64,000 bases of DNA from an uncultured Granulosicoccaceae bacterium (GTDB lineage Bacteria > Pseudomonadota > Gammaproteobacteria > Granulosicoccales > Granulosicoccaceae), in contig CALHOI010000036.1 of assembly GCA_938035525.1 (NCBI GenBank), forward strand, positions 1-64,000, in the 5' to 3' direction. Position numbers and translations under genes: made by a program. The notes under the pieces were generated by a model. That model ran no database searches. It worked only from the letters and a program-made list of their open reading frames with translations, and was not told the DNA's origin. Each line of letters starts with the position of its first letter. The stretch's first letter is position 1. Of this stretch, positions 59,151 through 64,000 are shown piece after piece.

Positions 59151-60365
59151 CCACCTGACGTACAAGTTCTCAAGTCCATGAAAATGAAAGCTGTCTTTCA
59201 GTTGCGGTTTGTCCTTCAGGCTTAAGTTGCCTAGTCGTTTAAACAGGGTGTTTATCGCAATTCTCATTTCCAGCTTTGCCAATGGCGTGCCCACGCAAAA
59301 GTGTAAGCCTGCGCCAAACGACACGTTTGCAGCATCGCGTCTGACTGGATTAAACGTATCGGCGTTTTCAAACTTGTTAGGGTCTCTGTTAGCGGCACCC
59401 AGAAGCAACGCTATTTGTTCACCTGGCTCTATGGTAATGCCTGGGTAAATGTCGACTGCTTCTTGAGCGTACCGTGTGAACAGATGCAACGGTGCGTCAA
59501 AGCGCATAGCTTCGGCAATGAGTTGGTCTGCCTGTTTATCATTATCTATCCAGTCAGTATGCCAATGTAAATTTAATAAGGTGTAAACAGCATTGCCCAA
59601 TTGATGCACAGTGGCTTCGTGCCCAGCGTTAAGTAGCAGCACCGCAGTGCTGACAATTTCATCGTCGCTAAGAGCGTCGGGTGTTTGCTGCACCATGTGA
59701 GACAGTAAATCGTGTGTTGGATTTTTGCGTTTGTCTGCAATTAAAGACAACAGCAACTGTCTGAATTCGGCGGCAGCCGTATTGGCCAGTTGCTCTTCTT
59801 CAACAGTTTGCGTCATGGTATAAACACGCACCATAGCGTGCGACCAATTAAGTAAGTTGTCACACTCGCTTGTTGGAACCCCAAGTAGCTTTGCTATAAC
59901 GATCACCGGTAGTGGCATAGCATATGAGGTTAATAAGTCGGTTTCGCCGTTTGATTCAAATTGATCTATTAATTGGTTGGCAAGCATTTCTATTTCAGCC
60001 TGCATTTCCTGAACACGGCGATTAGCAAACGCTTGATTAACGCTTTTCCTGATTCGCGTGTGCTTGGGAGGCTCGAGCTGTAACAGTGAGTGTTGCTCTA
60101 CCAAAGCAAAATCTTTTAAGTGTGGTGGGTGTGTTGGTTGGTTAAATCCTACTGGAGGCAGACGGGCAAAGCGAGCATCGCGCAGGCAGTCATTAACGGC
60201 GTCAAATTCGCACAGGCACCAAAAGCCGTAATCTTCCCAGAAAACGGGACCGCCGACCTGGTGTAAACGCTTGTAAAACGCGTACGGGTTTTGGTAGAAA
60301 TCCGCGTCTTTGGGGTTCTGTGCGAAGCGTCGCTTTGCATGCTCTTCGGGTATCATGGAGGCCAT
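59148..60365 (-). CDS. Cytochrome P450
   Basis: Heme loop FGAGLHFCVGTPLAKLE; I-helix NAGHEATVHQLGN. Start trimmed to MASMIPEEH. Confidence 0.92.
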   Translation of the reverse strand: MASMIPEEHAKRRFAQNPKDADFYQNPYAFYKRLHQVGGPVFWEDYGFWCLCEFDAVNDCLRDARFARLPPVGFNQPTHPPHLKDFALVEQHSLLQLEPPKHTRIRKSVNQAFANRRVQEMQAEIEMLANQLIDQFESNGETDLLTSYAMPLPVIVIAKLLGVPTSECDNLLNWSHAMVRVYTMTQTVEEEQLANTAAAEFRQLLLSLIADKRKNPTHDLLSHMVQQTPDALSDDEIVSTAVLLLNAGHEATVHQLGNAVYTLLNLHWHTDWIDNDKQADQLIAEAMRFDAPLHLFTRYAQEAVDIYPGITIEPGEQIALLLGAANRDPNKFENADTFNPVRRDAANVSFGAGLHFCVGTPLAKLEMRIAINTLFKRLGNLSLKDKPQLKDSFHFHGLENLYVRW

Positions 60366-60475
60366 GTTAAGCCAAAGTAGGCTGGGTTTGGGCCGCGACA
60401 AAATTTGGGCTAAATCGCCACCAATCGCCGACTTGCTCCCGAAGATCACTTTTATCCGCGTTCTGTTACCTGAAC

Positions 60476-60491
60476 TGTGACTGTAGTCACA
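60476..60491. promoter_or_regulatory. Perfect CRP/Vfr-type palindrome TGTGA-CTGTAG-TCACA
   Basis: tgtgactgtagtcaca in the divergent intergenic region, 85 bp before ATG 60576. Confidence 0.6.
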
Positions 60492-60575
60492 GGCCAGGGG
60501 CTCGGTTAGTTAGGCATCACAGGTAATCTAGTGCATAACTTGCAACACCAAAACACAGTCCAAAGAACCCCGTTC

Positions 60576-62273
60576 ATGACCAGCAGATTGCTACTGGTGG
60601 AACCATCCGCCACGATGCGCTACGTTCTAGAGAACTATGCGCAGTCGTTGGGTTTTGCGGTGGTTGCCATTGGTGACTACAAACAGGCCGAGGAAGCATT
60701 GCATCAGCAATTTCGCTCCTATGGCGGCGATTTTGCCGGCGTTTTGCTGGGCTGGTCGATTGTGCCTGACGAAGGCGCCGACGCATTAATCGCCACACTC
60801 GAAAGCCAGGATTTTGTTGATTTACCCGTGGTGGTTATGTCCACCGACATGCGCGCTGAAACTCGCGCCTGGGTTGCCGGTCGTGAGCACACGGCCGTGC
60901 TTGCGTGGAAAGAATATCAATCTATCGATGGTCTGTTGCAACGACTATTGCAATCCCCGGTAGACTCAAATGATACGTTTACCAGCAAATTTGATAATGC
61001 CGATATCAACGTGTTGATTGTTGACGATTCGGTTAGCATTCGATTTGCATTACGCGATTTATTTGAATTGCAAGGGTACAAAGTCAGTGTTGCCAGTGGT
61101 CACGACGAAGCCCTGGCAATAGCACAGCAGAATTCGTTTGATATTGCGGTACTTGATTTTTATTTACAGGACGGTACTGGCGATGTGCTTTGCCGTAAGC
61201 TGATTGCCGACCCCAAAACCGGTCACCTTACTTGCGCCATGTTAACGGGCACCTATGCAGACCACATTATAAAACGCAGCCTGCGAGCTGGTGCGGTCGA
61301 GTGCATGTTTAAAAACGAGTCCAGCGAATTGTTGCTAGCCCGCATCGACGCGCTAAGCCGATTTGTCAGGCAACGCAAAAAACTAGCCTCAGAACAACGA
61401 CGACTAGACGAATTAGTCGATGCACTTGCCGGGGCAACCATGGTTATTGATGCTAACGATGTAATTAGTTACGCAAGTCAGCAGGCCAGCAGTATGCTTG
61501 GTTTTGATTCTCAATCAAGTTTGCTTGGCTTGAATGCGGCGCAGATTGTTGATCTGGCCGCCGTTAAACGAGCCTCCGATGGCAAATTCCGAAACCAGTG
61601 GCGCGATGCTACCCAAGGTTTGGTCAACGTTGTTTATCGGCAGTTAGTGCTCGAAGATAGCCTCGACATCGTGCTTAACTTTAAGCTCATGCCTGGCGGT
61701 GCTGTAGCCTCGACACCCGCGGCAGTCAGCAGTCCTGCAACTGACATTGTCAATAGCCTGAAGTTGCCGCAAAGCAGCATGGCATTTGTATCAATGCTTA
61801 AAACATACCTTGATAATCTTAACCCGAACAGTGAATCGGTTAGCCTGTTAGTCATGGACACCTATGCTGCAACTGCCAATGGCGAGATGCAGCCCAGTAA
61901 TAACATTGACGGACTGCCTGAAATGATTGAAGCCGCTTTGAAAAATGTTTACAAGCGGGAAAATCACGTGGCTAAATTGGGTGACCATCGGTATGGTTTT
62001 TTATTAAGACACTCAACTGAACCGCAAGCGTACCTGCTAACCCGTAAAATCATGCAAGTCTATAACGCGCTGAACACAGGCGCTGATGGCATCTCACTAA
62101 GCTCTACGGGTTGCCTGCTGGGTGTGTCAGCCAACAAAGACAAATCGGCAGCACAGGTCCTGCGATTATCAGCACAGGGACTTGAGGTGGTTAATCAGCG
62201 TGGTAAAAACCAAGCCTTGTTGCTGGACCTGCGTCGTATGCTGCCAGTGTACGCGAGCACTCAAAAATCCTAA
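60576..62273 (+). CDS. Multi-domain signalling protein: degenerate receiver + receiver + PAS-like + degenerate GGDEF-like
   Basis: REC1 has GVLLGWSIVPDEG (no phospho-Asp); REC2 LIVDDSVSIR..VLDFYLQDGTG; C-terminal AKLGDHRYGFLL. Confidence 0.75.
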   Translation: MTSRLLLVEPSATMRYVLENYAQSLGFAVVAIGDYKQAEEALHQQFRSYGGDFAGVLLGWSIVPDEGADALIATLESQDFVDLPVVVMSTDMRAETRAWVAGREHTAVLAWKEYQSIDGLLQRLLQSPVDSNDTFTSKFDNADINVLIVDDSVSIRFALRDLFELQGYKVSVASGHDEALAIAQQNSFDIAVLDFYLQDGTGDVLCRKLIADPKTGHLTCAMLTGTYADHIIKRSLRAGAVECMFKNESSELLLARIDALSRFVRQRKKLASEQRRLDELVDALAGATMVIDANDVISYASQQASSMLGFDSQSSLLGLNAAQIVDLAAVKRASDGKFRNQWRDATQGLVNVVYRQLVLEDSLDIVLNFKLMPGGAVASTPAAVSSPATDIVNSLKLPQSSMAFVSMLKTYLDNLNPNSESVSLLVMDTYAATANGEMQPSNNIDGLPEMIEAALKNVYKRENHVAKLGDHRYGFLLRHSTEPQAYLLTRKIMQVYNALNTGADGISLSSTGCLLGVSANKDKSAAQVLRLSAQGLEVVNQRGKNQALLLDLRRMLPVYASTQKS

Positions 62274-62275
62274 AA

Positions 62276-62304
62276 AACTATCCCAGTATGCTTGGGCAGT
62301 TTTG
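62276..62304. terminator. Probable terminator between convergent genes
   Basis: aactatcccagtatgcttgggcagtttt. Confidence 0.4.
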
Positions 62305-62309
62305 TTCGT

Positions 62310-63872
62310 TTAGTGAAATACCGTCACCACACCACCAGTACCCGTATTACTGGTACCAATAAGTACAGTAGAGTTGTCTGCACTAAATGCAACGCTCTGT
62401 GCTAATCCAATACTTCTTGTTAGATTTAACGCCTCAGGCACACTGAATAAGTGTTGCCAGCCGGTGTCTTGATTGTCAAAGAAAGCCAGATTGGCATCGC
62501 TGCTGGCTTGCCAGCCGATGGCCATATTGTTTAAAGACGAATCGGCCGCCAGTCTCAGCTGTGCGCGAGCATTATTGGTTGGAGCAAGCTTGACACTGTC
62601 GGTGCCTATCCATTGTTCCCCAGATTTAGTCAAGCGCCATGCCACTGCGGCACGTTGACCATTGCTTTGGGTTTCCCATGCCGCCAGTGCTATCTGCTGA
62701 CCATTGGCAGAACTGCTAAGCGCGGTATCTACTGATGGTTCTATGACTGATAGAAATTGTTGCGAAGCCAGTTGCCAGGCTCCTGATGCGGCATTAAATT
62801 CACTTAAGTACAAACCACCGTTAAGCGCTGAAATGGTAAACACTTGAGTTAAGTCGCTGTTGCCGGCGAAGGCGGGCAGCCGTATGTGTTGCACGGGCAC
62901 CGACAAGAGCGCAGCTTGTGTCCACGATAACTGGCGACGATCATAAACCCACAAACGATTATAAAAATTGTTTGTATCGTTTGCTGATGGGTTGGCTTCT
63001 TGTACACCAAACACCAGCCGCTCGCCGTTACTCGAGAGTTTAATCCTGATAGAGCTGGTATCCCAACTTTGTGTGGCGCTGTTGGAGTTGAACGCATTGA
63101 TGGTTGCCGTTTCAATCCAGTTCTCGCCCAGCAAGTCGAATATCACCACTTGTGGTGCGTTGCGTTGTGATACCGAGACGATTGCCAGTGTTTCTCCCGT
63201 GGCGGAAACACTGACTCTCATATTACTGATGTCAGCCTTGCTGAAAGCTTGTGATGTTAATGTGCTGGCTTGTATCCATTGACTATTAACATTAAAAAAA
63301 ACAAGGGCACTGGCATTTAATGGGCTGCTAACCAGGGCTACCGTGCCATCAGCGTTAAGCGCAACATCATCACCGAAAGAAACACTCAGTTGATTGTCAT
63401 TGGCTGTTAAACCGCCGATCGCGTTAACCAGTAAATCACCAACTGGTTGTCGCTCTGAACTCAGGCAATTTTGTGCTGTACAGATTTCCACTCGATAGCT
63501 GGTGGAATCCCAGGCCAGTTGGTGTGGCTTTATAGTGTGGATGTACGATGATGTGGTTACATCATCGAGTGTCGTGAGCAATGTCTCTTGCTGGCTTACT
63601 ACGTTGTATTCGTACAGGCTAATCTGGGTGACTGCATCGCTTGAAGCGTTATCGCGATCAACCCACGATAGCTGTAATGCTCCCGGAGCTGCTGCAATGC
63701 TCAAGGTTGGTGCTGTAGGGGCAATCAGAATATCGTTACTAAGATCAGCTGTTGTATTGCTGTTGTCGTCAGCCAGGACGGCATCGGCGTCATTTTGCTC
63801 TTCTTGTACCATGCAACCGCATAGCATAGTAGCTGCAACTAAATAGCTGATCAGGCGATGCTTTGTTTGCAT
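62310..63872 (-). CDS. Putative lipoprotein, beta-propeller-like
   Basis: Signal with lipobox MLCGC; repeated ...SVSFGDDVALNADGTVALVSSP-like strands. Confidence 0.6.
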   Translation of the reverse strand: MQTKHRLISYLVAATMLCGCMVQEEQNDADAVLADDNSNTTADLSNDILIAPTAPTLSIAAAPGALQLSWVDRDNASSDAVTQISLYEYNVVSQQETLLTTLDDVTTSSYIHTIKPHQLAWDSTSYRVEICTAQNCLSSERQPVGDLLVNAIGGLTANDNQLSVSFGDDVALNADGTVALVSSPLNASALVFFNVNSQWIQASTLTSQAFSKADISNMRVSVSATGETLAIVSVSQRNAPQVVIFDLLGENWIETATINAFNSNSATQSWDTSSIRIKLSSNGERLVFGVQEANPSANDTNNFYNRLWVYDRRQLSWTQAALLSVPVQHIRLPAFAGNSDLTQVFTISALNGGLYLSEFNAASGAWQLASQQFLSVIEPSVDTALSSSANGQQIALAAWETQSNGQRAAVAWRLTKSGEQWIGTDSVKLAPTNNARAQLRLAADSSLNNMAIGWQASSDANLAFFDNQDTGWQHLFSVPEALNLTRSIGLAQSVAFSADNSTVLIGTSNTGTGGVVTVFH

Positions 63873-64000
63873 GATAAGTAATCTTTTACGCACTTGAATT
63901 GTTAGCTGCGATAGAGCTGCGGATCAAATAGAGCTGTTGATTAAAGGTGGTACCAGCGTCATCGGCGTAGCCTGGTATTCGGTTTAAGCCGTCTAGTAGA

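Overview
This 64 kb window looks like ordinary, gene-dense chromosome from a proteobacterium, probably a gammaproteobacterium. I saw no rRNA, CRISPR array, transposase or prophage module. Housekeeping blocks recognised from protein sequence and gene order: tRNA-Leu / rnr-rlmB / rpsF-rpsR-DUF2232-rplI-dnaB-alr; fdxA, galU, kbl-tdh; a dimethylglycine/sarcosine dehydrogenase-like flavoprotein; a lemA-TPM-TPM cluster; an ABC-F ATPase; pobA-aldehyde dehydrogenase facing a class III aminotransferase; pepA-holC-valS facing lptF-lptG; a histone H1-like gene; moeA/xerD/dsbC-like; lon; rep; phbA-phbB-like genes; a membrane class III nucleotide cyclase; bpt/ate; sbcB; gshA; mobA-moeA; a cytochrome P450; and a multi-receiver signalling protein. 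The most unusual signals are non-coding or repetitive: (1) a tandem array (1-303) downstream of tRNA-Leu, in which each ~100-bp unit carries the tRNA 3' end including CCA and a remodelled 3' half, with two units identical over 98 bp around a diverged one; (2) recurrent 15-bp-period tandem repeats at several loci, including six in-frame stop codons spaced exactly 15 bp apart after the P450 gene; (3) an expanded H1-like tail on RNase R built of 15-bp units, plus a separate H1-like gene whose leader has a terminator-like hairpin whose 3' arm is exactly complementary to the gene's ribosome binding site; (4) a structured rpsF leader; (5) a perfect TGTGA-N6-TCACA site upstream of a signalling gene with a degenerate receiver. 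All functional claims rest on reading the sequence by eye; no searches were run.
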